Below are positions 35,739 through 43,843 of a DNA stretch of 64,000 nt, piece by piece (the stretch's first letter is position 1; every line of letters starts with the position of its first letter). The stretch covers positions 1 to 64,000 of the forward strand of contig NZ_JOEI01000010.1 in the NCBI RefSeq assembly GCF_000718095.1, read 5' to 3'. Source of the DNA: Streptomyces scopuliridis RB72. Its GTDB lineage: Bacteria > Actinomycetota > Actinomycetes > Streptomycetales > Streptomycetaceae. A program made the translations under genes and the position numbers. The notes beneath the pieces were generated by a model that was not told the origin of the DNA, did no database searches, and saw only the letters and a program-made list of their open reading frames with translations.

Positions 35739-37328
35739 ATGCACCTCGCACCTCGCACCTGGACCTGGCGCTCGCCACGCGCCGCCGCCGCGCTCTGCGT
35801 GCTGGGCGCCCTGCTCCTCACCGTCCTGCCCGCCCAGCGGGCACACGCCGCCGACAGCCTCGGCAACGCCGGATTCGAGGCCGACCCCACCGGCACCACC
35901 ACCCCGGCCGGCTGGAGCACTTACTCGGCCACCGGCCAGAACACCGCCTCCTTCAGCGAGAACGGCGGCTACAGCGGCAGCCGCCGGCTCACCCACTGGT
36001 CGGCCTCGGCCTACAAGATCGAGACGTATCAGTATCTGACGGGACTGGCCGCTGGTACGTACACACTCAGCGCCCGGGTCCGCTCCAGCGGCGGCCAGAG
36101 CGCCGCCTATATCGCCCTGCGCAACTGCGGCGGCGCCGAACAGCGCACCGACCTGCCGCCCACGCCGAACGGCGAGTGGATCCGTATCGTCACCTCGGTA
36201 CGGGTGAGCGGCGGGAACTGCACCGTCAGCCTCAACTCCGACGCCCACGCGGGGGAGTGGGCCAACTTCGACGATCTCACCTTCACGTCCGGCGCCACGG
36301 GTCTGGCCGTCAAGGGCGGCGACCTCTCGACGCTCGCGAAGAACGAGGCGTTCGGCGCCACCTACCGCGCCGCCGACGGCACGAGCGCGGACGCCCTGCG
36401 GATCCTGCGCGGGTCGGGGATGAACTACGTACGGCTCAAGGTCTGGGTGAACCCGGCCGACGGCTACAACAACAAGGCACGGATCCTGGCGATGGCGAAG
36501 CGGGCCAAGGCCGAGGGCATGAAGCTCCTGATCGACTTCCACTACTCGGACCGCTGGGCCGACCCGGGGCAGCAGAACAAGCCGGCCGCCTGGGCCTCCC
36601 ACACGTACAGCCAGTTGCGCACCGACGTCTACGACCACACCTTCGATGTGCTGAACGCCCTCAAGGCCCAGGGCACCACCGCCGACATGGTGCAGATCGG
36701 CAACGAGATCAACGGCGGCATGCTGTGGCCGGAGGGCTCCACCGACAACTGGACCCAGCTCGCCGGACTGCTCACCTCCGGGGCCCAGGCGGCGAAGGCC
36801 GTCTCCTCCACCACCCAGGTCGCCCTGCATCTGGCCAAGGGCGGTGACAACGCGGGCACCCGCTGGTGGTTCGACCAGGCGGTCGCGCGCCAGGTGCCGT
36901 TCGATGTCATCGCGCTGTCGTACTACGGCTACTGGCACGGCCCGCTCTCCGGCCTTCAGGCCAATCTGGACGATGTGGCCGCGCGGTACGGGAAGCCGGT
37001 GCTCGTGGCCGAGACTGCCTACGCCCACACACTCGCCAACGGTGACTTCCTGGAGAACAACGTGTCCTCCACGAGCCAGCTGCCGGCCGGCTATCCGGCG
37101 ACTCCGGCCGGCCAGGCGGCCAATCTGCGCGATGTCATGAACGTCGTCGAGGCGGTCCCGGGTGGTCGTGGTCTGGGCGTCGTCTACTGGGAGCCGGCCT
37201 GGACCGCGGTGAACGGGAGCGGCTGGGACCCCCAGGACCCCTCCTCGGGCAACGCGTGGGAGAACCAGGCGCTCTTCGGATACGACACGCGACTGCTGCC
37301 CGCCGCGGGGTGGTTCGCACACCGGTAG
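35739..37328 (+). CDS. Secreted GH53 arabinogalactan endo-beta-1,4-galactanase
   Basis: A 529-residue secreted enzyme. It has an N-terminal signal peptide (hydrophobic core LCVLGALLLTVL, cleavage after AHA near residue 38). A beta-sandwich, probably carbohydrate-binding (CBM61-like), spans about 40-185. The GH53 catalytic barrel has GMNYVRLKVWVNP, LLIDFHYSDRWADPG, acid/base glutamate in QIGNEINGG and nucleophile in VAETAY. It cleaves beta-1,4-galactan side chains of pectin into oligosaccharides for the adjacent importer. It lies 30 nt after the GH42 stop with GAAGGGA as ribosome binding site, so the two are probably co-transcribed. Confidence 0.95.
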   Translation: MHLAPRTWTWRSPRAAAALCVLGALLLTVLPAQRAHAADSLGNAGFEADPTGTTTPAGWSTYSATGQNTASFSENGGYSGSRRLTHWSASAYKIETYQYLTGLAAGTYTLSARVRSSGGQSAAYIALRNCGGAEQRTDLPPTPNGEWIRIVTSVRVSGGNCTVSLNSDAHAGEWANFDDLTFTSGATGLAVKGGDLSTLAKNEAFGATYRAADGTSADALRILRGSGMNYVRLKVWVNPADGYNNKARILAMAKRAKAEGMKLLIDFHYSDRWADPGQQNKPAAWASHTYSQLRTDVYDHTFDVLNALKAQGTTADMVQIGNEINGGMLWPEGSTDNWTQLAGLLTSGAQAAKAVSSTTQVALHLAKGGDNAGTRWWFDQAVARQVPFDVIALSYYGYWHGPLSGLQANLDDVAARYGKPVLVAETAYAHTLANGDFLENNVSSTSQLPAGYPATPAGQAANLRDVMNVVEAVPGGRGLGVVYWEPAWTAVNGSGWDPQDPSSGNAWENQALFGYDTRLLPAAGWFAHR

Positions 37329-37363
37329 AACCGGCGGGGGCCGAGCGCCGGACGGCATCTACC

Positions 37364-37765
37364 ATGGTGGCCGTGACCGTGATTGATGCCGAGGAAGTCC
37401 GCCGTATCGCGCTGTCCCTCCCACAGACAGTGGAGAAGGAGGCGTGGAGCATGCCCACGTTCCGTGTCGCCGGGAAGATGTTCGTCACGGTCCCGGACGA
37501 TCAGACGTCGTTCGCCGTACGCTGCCCCCGGTACGAGCGGACGGAGCTGATCGCGGCCGAGCCGGAGAAGTTCTGGGTGCCGCCGCACGAGGCGAGTTCC
37601 GCGTGGGTGCGGGTACGGCTGAGCGCGCTGGAGGATCTGGACGAGCTGCGCGACATCCTCGTGGACTCCTGGAGGCAGGCCGCGCCGGACCGTCTCGTGG
37701 AAGCGTTCCCCACCCCGGAACCCGGTACGGGAACGGACACCGGGACCGGGACCGAGAAGGACTGA
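37364..37765 (+). CDS. MmcQ/YjbR-family protein
   Basis: A 133-residue protein of the MmcQ/YjbR (CyaY-like fold) family: AEEVRRIALSLPQTVEKEAW, FRVAGKMFVTVPDD and the region EPEKFWVPPHEASSAWVRVR. The family is widespread and its biochemical role is uncertain; DNA binding has been proposed. The tail is a low-complexity Gly/Thr run from GGGACNGGNAC-like repeats. It lies 35 nt after the GH53 gene but is a housekeeping-type gene and need not belong to the galactan locus. A terminator follows. Confidence 0.88.
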   Translation: MVAVTVIDAEEVRRIALSLPQTVEKEAWSMPTFRVAGKMFVTVPDDQTSFAVRCPRYERTELIAAEPEKFWVPPHEASSAWVRVRLSALEDLDELRDILVDSWRQAAPDRLVEAFPTPEPGTGTDTGTGTEKD

Positions 37766-37803
37766 GTCACACAGGCTGGGCCGCACAACGCCGCACAACA
37801 AGA

Positions 37804-37828
37804 ACGCCCCCTCCGTCGGAGGGGGCGT
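37804..37828 (+). terminator. Terminator hairpin
   Basis: ACGCCCCCTCC pairs perfectly with GGAGGGGGCGT across a GTC loop (11-bp stem), 38 nt after the MmcQ-type gene. Confidence 0.85.
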
Positions 37829-37861
37829 CGTGCTGCTCGATCACGTCGGCCGGGGCCGGCG

Positions 37862-37899
37862 GCGGGATTCGTACCCGCGAACTGAGAAAACCATAGCCC
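37862..37899 (-). other. tRNA 3'-end-like remnant
   Basis: On the minus strand GCGGG TACGAAT CCCGC forms a 5-bp stem and 7-nt loop like a tRNA T-arm, but the loop has A where T (pseudouridine) is invariant. Matching acceptor, D and anticodon arms are absent on the 5' side. It may be the remnant of a tRNA 3' end, the usual attachment site of integrative elements. The rest of the 37766-38060 gap holds only the terminator. Confidence 0.35.
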
Positions 37900-38060
37900 G
37901 CGATCGCCGCTCAGTGGTGAAGTTCGACGGACAGACCGGCCGACACGGGGGTGAATTCACCCATTCGGCCGAGCGGCGGGCGGTATTGATGCCGGTGGGG
38001 CCCGGGACGTAGGTTCCGATCCGTGGGACGGACGGGATCGACGGGGTAGAGGGGGCCGGG

Positions 38061-39671
38061 GTGGAGAAGTCCGGGATATCGGTCGCGGAAGACGCGAAAG
38101 ACGCGGGAAACGCGGAAGACGCGCAGGTCGTGGTCGTCGGGGGCGGACCGGTCGGCATGCTGCTCGCCGCCGAGTTGGGGGCGTACGGCATCGACACCGT
38201 GGTCCTCGAAGTCCGTGCCGCCACATCGGACCGGCCCAGGGCCACCACCGTGCACGCGCGGACGGTGCAGTCCCTGGCGCGGCGCGGCTACTTTCCGGCG
38301 CCCGACGCGGCGGCGGACGGCACCGTCTCGCGGCCGTTCCATTTCGCCGGCCTGCCGGGGCTCCGTATCACCGCCCCCGCGTCCGAACCCGAGCCTCTCC
38401 TGAAGGAATCCCAGGCGGCTCTGGAGCGGTCCTTCGAGGCGGGGGCCCGAGCGGTCGGGGTGCGGGTATTACGTGAGCACCGGGTGACCGGGGTGCGGCA
38501 GAGCCCCGAGGGCGTGGAGGTCATGGCCGAAGGACCGGAAGGCGTACGGGTGTTCCGCGCCGCGTACCTGGTGGGAGCCGACGGTTCACACGGCGCGGTC
38601 CGTACATGGGCGGGCATCCCGGCGGAGACTCGCCCCGCGACGGTGTCCGCGCTGATGGGGCTGGTCCGCTTCACGGGGGAGCGGATCCCGCCGCTCGGCT
38701 GGCACCGTACCCGCCGAGGCTGGATCGTCACCAAGACCATGGCGGACGGGCGCACTCTGGTCCGTACGCTCGACTGGACGGGCGGGCCCGGCGACCGCAA
38801 CACCCCGGTCACGCCGGCCGAGTTGCGCGATCGGGTGTCGTGGATCGCCGGATACGACGTGGAGATGGCGGCCCCGAGCCGGCTGAGCCGGTTCAGTGAC
38901 TTCGCGCGGCTGGCGGACAGATACCGCGCCGGGCGGGTGCTGCTCGTCGGTGACGCGGCGCATGTGCACTTCCCCATCGGCGGACAGGGCCTGAGCACCG
39001 GTCTGCTGGACGCGCTCAACCTGGGCTGGAAGCTGGCGTTCACCGTGCGGGGCACCGCGGGCGCCGGTCTGCTCGACACGTATCACCACGAACGCGGGCC
39101 CGCCGCCCGCCGGGTCATCGACAACACCCGCGTCCAGGTCGCCCTGATGCGTCCCGGCCCCGAACTCGACCCGCTGCGCGCGTTGTTCGCCGGGCTGCTC
39201 ACGGGCGACGAGGAGAAGGAGGGAGACAGCGGGGACGGAGGCAAGGACGGGGCTCGGCATCTCAGCGACATGATCAGCGGGCAGGACACAGTGGTCGCGC
39301 CCAGGCCGGGCCGTTCCTCGCGGTGGGAGGGACGGTTCCTGTGGAACACCGCGCTGGTGACGGAGGCGGGCCCGGCGGAGGTGATCGGGCTGCTGCGCGG
39401 CGGCCGGCCGCTGCTTCTGCTGTTCGGCGAGCGGGGCCTTCCGTACGCGGCCGAGGCCCGCGGCTGGGCCCATGTCCTCCGGGTGGTGCGGGCCGAGCCC
39501 GTACCGGCGCTGCCCTGCGACGCCTTGCTGGTACGCCCCGACGGCTATGTCGCCTGGTCCCCGGACGACGGTGCTCCGGGCGCTGCTTCGGACGGTGCTC
39601 CGAGCGGCGCGGCTGCGGACGGTGCGGGTCTGGGCGAGGCGCTGCGCGACTGGTTCGGCGGGCCGAGGTGA
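38061..39671 (+). CDS. FAD-dependent aromatic monooxygenase (FAD_binding_3)
   Basis: A 536-residue class A flavoprotein hydroxylase. It has the dinucleotide-binding VVVGGGPVGMLLAAEL near residue 23, the DG-type motif YLVGADGSHGAVR near 170 and the GD motif RVLLVGDAAHVHFPIGGQGL near 293. The C-terminal thioredoxin-like domain (about 440-536) is typical of polyketide hydroxylases such as RdmE/PgaE-type enzymes. GTG 38061 is the likely start. A TTA codon at 38469-38471 (codon 137) suggests bldA-dependent expression and a role in secondary metabolism. The substrate is unknown. The N-terminal 20 residues come from a GAAGACGCG-like repeat. It converges with the GBL receptor gene. Confidence 0.88.
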   Translation: MEKSGISVAEDAKDAGNAEDAQVVVVGGGPVGMLLAAELGAYGIDTVVLEVRAATSDRPRATTVHARTVQSLARRGYFPAPDAAADGTVSRPFHFAGLPGLRITAPASEPEPLLKESQAALERSFEAGARAVGVRVLREHRVTGVRQSPEGVEVMAEGPEGVRVFRAAYLVGADGSHGAVRTWAGIPAETRPATVSALMGLVRFTGERIPPLGWHRTRRGWIVTKTMADGRTLVRTLDWTGGPGDRNTPVTPAELRDRVSWIAGYDVEMAAPSRLSRFSDFARLADRYRAGRVLLVGDAAHVHFPIGGQGLSTGLLDALNLGWKLAFTVRGTAGAGLLDTYHHERGPAARRVIDNTRVQVALMRPGPELDPLRALFAGLLTGDEEKEGDSGDGGKDGARHLSDMISGQDTVVAPRPGRSSRWEGRFLWNTALVTEAGPAEVIGLLRGGRPLLLLFGERGLPYAAEARGWAHVLRVVRAEPVPALPCDALLVRPDGYVAWSPDDGAPGAASDGAPSGAAADGAGLGEALRDWFGGPR

Positions 39672-39698
39672 GCGCCCGCGTCGGACGGCCGTACTCCG

Positions 39699-40385
39699 TC
39701 AGCCGGTGGCCGGTTCCCGTTCGGTGGCCGGGCGTGGAGGGTCCTCCGTGTCGTCCTCGATCTCCGCGATGACGGCCCCGCCCCGCTGGGTGGTCAGATC
39801 CACGGAGGTGAGGACGGAGGAGAGAGCGATATTGGGCAGCAGATGGCGCAGCCACGCGGAGACACGGTTGTTGAGATCCTGATAGCCGGTGAGCGCCTGG
39901 GACATGGCCTGGATGCCGGCGAAGGAGCCCACGATGACATCGGCCGTCTCGGCGGGCTTCACATGGGGGAGCAGCTCGCCCTGTTCCCGTGCCTTCTCCA
40001 GCAACCCGCCAATGACACGGCTCCAGTTGAGAAAGGGGCCGGTGCGGTCGAGTCCGTGTGCCTGCTGGTCGAGGGAGAGTCGCACCCCGGCGCGGACCAT
40101 GGGGTTGGTCTGGAGCCGGTGGGCGTGGAGTGTGATGACATCGACGGCTTCCTGGATCTTGCAGGCGCGCGCGGGGACCGTCAGCCGCTGGTCCTGTTCG
40201 CTCAGTACGCCGAGAGCGAGGTCTTCCTTGGACGGGAAATGGAAGTAGAGCGCGCCCTTGGTCATGCCCGCGGTGGTGAGGATCTCCGTGATGGTGGCTG
40301 CCTGGTATCCGCGTTCTTCGAATACCTTCGCCGCCGCTGTCAGGATGGTCTGACGGGTACGGATGGCGCGGTCCTGTCTGGCCAT
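39699..40385 (-). CDS. Gamma-butyrolactone receptor (ArpA/ScbR-like TetR)
   Basis: A 228-residue TetR-family repressor with the GBL-receptor N-terminus: RQDRAIRTRQTILTAAAKVF, then ATITEILTTAGMTKGALYFH, FPSKEDLALGVL. The C-terminal ligand domain includes GVRLSLDQQAHGLDRTGPF. ATG 40385 has GGAGG sequences just upstream. It should bind a GBL signal and release operators of the AfsA homologue, the SARP and itself. Candidate operators lie at 40432, 41646 and 41704. The AfsA-type synthase is encoded upstream on the same strand, a classic signal/receptor pairing. Confidence 0.93.
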   Translation of the reverse strand: MARQDRAIRTRQTILTAAAKVFEERGYQAATITEILTTAGMTKGALYFHFPSKEDLALGVLSEQDQRLTVPARACKIQEAVDVITLHAHRLQTNPMVRAGVRLSLDQQAHGLDRTGPFLNWSRVIGGLLEKAREQGELLPHVKPAETADVIVGSFAGIQAMSQALTGYQDLNNRVSAWLRHLLPNIALSSVLTSVDLTTQRGGAVIAEIEDDTEDPPRPATEREPATG

Positions 40386-40431
40386 GCCTCCACCTCCCAC
40401 GCACAGGGTTCATAAACTGTTCGACAGTGTG

Positions 40432-40456
40432 AAACAAACCGTCGAGTCCGTATCTT
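40432..40456. promoter_or_regulatory. Candidate GBL-receptor operator (ARE) of the receptor gene
   Basis: AAACAAACCGTCGAGTCCGT begins at 40432. It has a good left half (ACAAACCG) and a weaker right half, compared with the AT-rich ACANACC-CGGTTTGT consensus. It is 47 nt upstream of the receptor start and suggests autorepression. Confidence 0.6.
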
Positions 40457-40593
40457 ACAGAGCGTGGTTCGCGGGAGGTCGGGCCGGAAACGCGGCGGGC
40501 TGTACGGCGGGTCCTGACCGAGCCCTGGCCGGGCCCTGTGACGCGGAGAGCGACGTGGGGGAGAGGGACCGGCCGGCGCCTCGGGGGACGACG

Positions 40594-41589
40594 TCAGTGA
40601 CCCGGAAGCGGTGCGGTCATCACGGTGGAGGTGAAGACGGGTAAGCCGTTCTGGTGGCCGGTGACCAGGACCGTGCGCGCGTCGCCGGAAGCGATGTGGT
40701 GCGCTTCGATCAGGCAGGGGCTGTCCAGCTCGGCGTAGCGCGTGAACTCGCTGTGGATGCCGGTGGGCAGAAGGGGCGAGGTGGCCAGGGCGGAGGCCGC
40801 GCCCTGGCGGGCGGCCTCGATGAGGACCATGCCCGGTATGTGGTCGACGGGGTGGTCGAAGAGTGTGGGATGGCGGGTGTCCACTCTCAGCTGCCACTGG
40901 TGCGGCGCGTCGGTGGGGGAGAGGACCACATCCGCGGGCGACATCCGTCCCACACTCCGCGGCGAGACCGGTGCGGTGAGGGGGAGTTGGGGCCGGTCGT
41001 CACAGCGTGTGCGGTCGCCGCGGAGGCGGCGGTAGACCTCGGGAGTGGTGCAGGTGTAGGAGGCGCTGCCCGTGGCGGCGATCTCTCCGTCACGGCTCAG
41101 CACGGCCTCGTACCGCAGCCCCGCCAGCTTTTTCCCGCGCCACCGCACCTCGGTGCACGTGATGTCGATGTCGAGTCCGGCGGGAGCGCCGCTGATGCGC
41201 AGGTGCTCGGGCCGGACCGTGAACGCGAGGTCCCGCATGAGGAACTGATGGGTGAGCGGGACATCGAACTCGGCGTGCGCCAGAAGAGAACCGACCTGCC
41301 GGATTGTTTCCGTCGCCAGCAGGGGATCGTAATGCGTACCGTCGATCGGGGCGAAGAAGCTGTGGCCGCGGGGCCACTGCGCGGTCACTCCGAAGCGGGT
41401 GTCGTCTCTTCGCTCCCAGCCGGTGAGCAGGACCTCGGCCACGGCGGCGCGATGGACGAACTCCTTCGGAACGGTCGTGGTGAGGGAGGGAAAACGGGAC
41501 AGTGCCCGCCCGATGGCCGAGGCCCTTCCGTCCCCTTCGGGGAGGTGGCTGATGGGTCCGTGCTTCACCTGGAATGTGCTCGCGGACAT
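40594..41589 (-). CDS. AfsA/ScbA-family gamma-butyrolactone biosynthesis protein
   Basis: A 331-residue AfsA-family protein with two hot-dog-like repeats. The first (about 40-150) contains VPKEFVHRAAVAEVLLTGWE and the second (about 215-330) contains DHIPGMVLIEAARQGA, the conserved AfsA region. The family condenses a beta-ketoacyl-ACP with dihydroxyacetone phosphate, the first step to A-factor-type signals. ATG 41589 is preceded by GGAGG on the minus strand. An in-frame TTA codon (plus-strand 40642-40644, codon 316) points to bldA control. It lies 208 nt upstream of the receptor gene and divergent from a SARP. Confidence 0.94.
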   Translation of the reverse strand: MSASTFQVKHGPISHLPEGDGRASAIGRALSRFPSLTTTVPKEFVHRAAVAEVLLTGWERRDDTRFGVTAQWPRGHSFFAPIDGTHYDPLLATETIRQVGSLLAHAEFDVPLTHQFLMRDLAFTVRPEHLRISGAPAGLDIDITCTEVRWRGKKLAGLRYEAVLSRDGEIAATGSASYTCTTPEVYRRLRGDRTRCDDRPQLPLTAPVSPRSVGRMSPADVVLSPTDAPHQWQLRVDTRHPTLFDHPVDHIPGMVLIEAARQGAASALATSPLLPTGIHSEFTRYAELDSPCLIEAHHIASGDARTVLVTGHQNGLPVFTSTVMTAPLPGH

Positions 41590-41645
41590 ATGTCCTCCAC
41601 AGAGGCGCGGCGGCGAGGGGTGATGGGTGCACCCTCGCCGAGTGA

Positions 41646-41671
41646 AGATACATACCAGCCGGTTTCATTTC
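41646..41671. promoter_or_regulatory. Candidate GBL-receptor operator (ARE) of the AfsA gene
   Basis: ATACATACCAGCCGGTTTCA (from 41648) has the ACATACC...CGGTTT pattern of autoregulatory elements in both halves. It lies 57 nt upstream of the AfsA-type start. Confidence 0.75.
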
Positions 41672-41703
41672 TAGGCCCTGATCCGTCGCCGGATTGCCCC
41701 ATA

Positions 41704-41727
41704 AAAAACAGCACGGACGGTTTCATA
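41704..41727. promoter_or_regulatory. Candidate GBL-receptor operator (ARE) of the SARP gene
   Basis: AAACAGCACGGACGGTTTCA (from 41706) is a second element of the same type, 58 nt from the first. It abuts the -35 box of the SARP promoter, so a bound receptor would block it. Confidence 0.7.
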
Positions 41728-41756
41728 TTGACAAAGGGTCGGTGCTGATTTTGAAT
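41728..41756 (+). promoter_or_regulatory. Promoter of the SARP gene
   Basis: A perfect TTGACA (41728-41733), 17-bp spacer and TTGAAT (41751-41756), about 98 nt before the SARP GTG. This is the best-looking vegetative promoter in the window. Confidence 0.7.
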
Positions 41757-41853
41757 CGACGAGCGTCGGCAAGCGCGCCCTTGAGGGGCTTCCGGACGCG
41801 CCGGGCGCACTGGTCTCAGCACTGGTCTCATTCGCATCCGCAGGGGAGACGGC

Positions 41854-42690
41854 GTGGACATCGACGTACTGGGCACGCTGGCCGCACGGGAGAACGGAAT
41901 CTCGATCACGCCCACCGCCCCCAAGCCCCGGCAGGTCCTGGCACTGCTGGCGCTGCACGCCGACCGGGTGGTGCCCGTGGCCGCGCTGATCGAGGAGTTG
42001 TGGGCGGGGGAGCCGCCGCGCAGTGCCCGCACCACTCTCCAGACGTATGTGCTGCAACTGCGCGCGCTCATCGCGACGGCCCTGGAACGTGACGCGGAGG
42101 CTTCGGGGGAGGGCGAACGGCGCACCGCCAAGGACGTGTTGGTCACGCTGCCGGGCGGCTATCTCCTGAACAGCGGTGGCGGCACCAGCGATGTCCGTGA
42201 GTTCGACCGGCTCGCCGGGATGGGGTACCGGGCGATGGACGCCGGTGATTTCCCGGACGCGGCACGGCAGTTGCGTGCGGCGCTCGCCCTCTGGACCGGG
42301 GCGGCCTTCGCCGGTGTGCAGGGCGGTGCGCAGCTGGACATGGAGGCCAGACGTCTGGAGGAGAGCCGGCTCTGCGCGCTCGACCAGCGCATCGAGGCCG
42401 ATCTGCGGCTCGGCCGCCACCGGGAACTGCTCGCCGAACTCACCGTGCTCGTCGGCCGGTTCCCCAGTCATGAGAATCTGCACGGCCAGTTCATGCTGGC
42501 GCTCCACCGTTCAGGGCGCCGCGGCGAGGCGCTGGATGTCTACCAGCGCCTGCGCGCCACCCTCGTACGGGAGTTGGGCCTGGAGCCCTCCGGCGCGCTG
42601 CGTCGGCTTCAGCATTCGATCCTGGTCTCCGCCCCCGAGGTCACGGCCGCTCCCGAGACCCCCGGCGAGCACCTCGCCCACGTCGGCTGA
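41854..42690 (+). CDS. SARP-family transcriptional activator
   Basis: A 278-residue SARP (Streptomyces antibiotic regulatory protein). It has an N-terminal OmpR-like winged helix (PKPRQVLALLALHADRVVP, then PRSARTTLQTYVLQLR) and the bacterial transcriptional activator domain (SDVREFDRL to RRLQHSIL, about 105-255). It activates biosynthetic genes by binding 11-bp-spaced heptamer repeats. GTG 41854 has GGGGAG 5 nt upstream. Its divergent arrangement with the AfsA homologue and the adjacent ARE place it directly under GBL control. Its target cluster is not obvious here; the PKS region or an off-window cluster are both possible. Confidence 0.93.
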   Translation: MDIDVLGTLAARENGISITPTAPKPRQVLALLALHADRVVPVAALIEELWAGEPPRSARTTLQTYVLQLRALIATALERDAEASGEGERRTAKDVLVTLPGGYLLNSGGGTSDVREFDRLAGMGYRAMDAGDFPDAARQLRAALALWTGAAFAGVQGGAQLDMEARRLEESRLCALDQRIEADLRLGRHRELLAELTVLVGRFPSHENLHGQFMLALHRSGRRGEALDVYQRLRATLVRELGLEPSGALRRLQHSILVSAPEVTAAPETPGEHLAHVG

Positions 42691-43035
42691 GAGTACGTGC
42701 CAGGTAGTGCGCCACAACTGAGTGATCTGCGCCACATTCGGATCGATTGTGGATTGAAGTCGACGCGGGAGTGATTGGCGGCGGCTCGGTCCGCGCCGTC
42801 GCGTCGACGCAGGTCGGAGCCTGCCTGACGGTGTTCGACCGCTCACGCGGTGTGGCGCATGGGGCGGATGAGATGGTGCCTGCATGTAAGGGGACGATCG
42901 CTTTCCGTATTTTTTCTTGGGTGTCGCGTTGCACGTTTGACCACCCCGGTCCGAAAAGCTGCTTCTTGAGGACATCGAAGTCCTCCAGCACCAGCGGGGG
43001 TTCGAGGGTGCTGCTCAGTAGAAGAAGGACATGCC
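42691..43035. other. Intergenic region, SARP to sigma operon
   Basis: This 345-nt gap has no convincing gene. It holds two TGCGCCACA repeats exactly 20 bp apart (42708-42716 and 42728-42736) and a small dyad (GAGGAC...GTCCTC, about 42966-42983). Both may be regulatory for the following operon. GAAGGA near 43022 serves the first gene. Confidence 0.5.
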
Positions 43036-43248
43036 GTGACGCCCAACGACGTCTTCGCCCTGCTGGTGCTCGCCACCGCCGTGCGCGTCTTCGCCTCGGA
43101 CCTGCGCTACCTGACGCGGCGTCTGCTGCGCGCCGGGGTGCGGGTGGGAGCCGCCGCGCTGATAGAGGACCACCACCGCGGTGCTCCCCGTGCTCCCCGG
43201 ACCGAAGTGCTCACGCCCGCCGCCCATGACGAGGAGGCCCAGCCGTGA
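43036..43248 (+). CDS. Small protein of the sigma-factor operon
   Basis: A 70-residue protein starting at GTG 43036, with a hydrophobic/amphipathic N-terminus (DVFALLVLATAVRVFA), a basic middle (RYLTRRLLRAGVRVGAAALI) and a polar tail. Its stop overlaps the next start as GTGA, so it is translated with the sigma factor. I do not recognise the family. It may be a small membrane-associated partner. Confidence 0.65.
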   Translation: MTPNDVFALLVLATAVRVFASDLRYLTRRLLRAGVRVGAAALIEDHHRGAPRAPRTEVLTPAAHDEEAQP

Positions 43249-43838
43249 ACACCGATCTCCCGTCGCCGGACGACCACGGCGAATATCTGGCCGAGGTGCG
43301 GTACACCCTGCCGCCCGCCCTGGAAGCCTTCCACGATCTGTATGTCAAGGCGTATCTGAACTACGCCCACGCCATGCTCGGCGACAAGGCCGCCGCCGTC
43401 GCGGTGGTACGCCGCTGCTTCTCCCATCTGGCCCTCAACTGGGAGCGCGTCATGCGGGCGGAGAGCCCGGAGGCGTACGCGTGGGCGCTGCTGAAGGCGC
43501 GGGTGGACACCCATCTGCGGCTGGCCGGCCTGGACCCCCAGCTGGTGGAGACCGCCGCGTTCCAGCGCACCGCCCGCGCGGTGCTGGAGTCGGTGCGGTG
43601 CAAGTTCGAGGTGATGGAGACCTCGCTCGGCCTCTACACCGCCATCGCCTCGCTGCCCGAGCGGCAGTACGACGTGATCGTGCTGCTGTACGTACTGGGC
43701 TACCCCTCGTACCGGGTCGCCCGCATCATGGGCGTGGAGCGCGACACCGTCCGTTCCCATCGGCGGCTGGCCAAACGGCGTATCGCCCAGAAACTCGGTC
43801 TGCCCCTGTACGCGGACGCCGGCAAGGAGAAGGAGTGA
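43245..43838 (+). CDS. Sigma-70 family (ECF-like) RNA polymerase sigma factor
   Basis: A 197-residue protein with an N-terminal region 2-like helix bundle (LEAFHDLYVKAYLNYAHAML) and a region 4 helix-turn-helix (GYPSYRVARIMGVERDTVRS). A motif LPERQYDVIVLLYVLGY marks the start of region 4. There is no additional domain. It overlaps both neighbours by about 4 nt. No anti-sigma factor of a known type is adjacent, though either partner gene could take that role. Confidence 0.82.
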   Translation: MNTDLPSPDDHGEYLAEVRYTLPPALEAFHDLYVKAYLNYAHAMLGDKAAAVAVVRRCFSHLALNWERVMRAESPEAYAWALLKARVDTHLRLAGLDPQLVETAAFQRTARAVLESVRCKFEVMETSLGLYTAIASLPERQYDVIVLLYVLGYPSYRVARIMGVERDTVRSHRRLAKRRIAQKLGLPLYADAGKEKE

Positions 43839-43843
43839 ACCCC

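Noticed and set aside
37841..37935. A complete tRNA gene
   Set aside because: Only a T-arm-like element is present; acceptor, D and anticodon arms cannot be formed on either strand, and the T-loop is mutated.
42747..43229. A 160-codon frame between the SARP and sigma-factor genes
   Set aside because: Overlaps the start of the sigma operon in another frame, with no motif, no ribosome binding site and poor composition.
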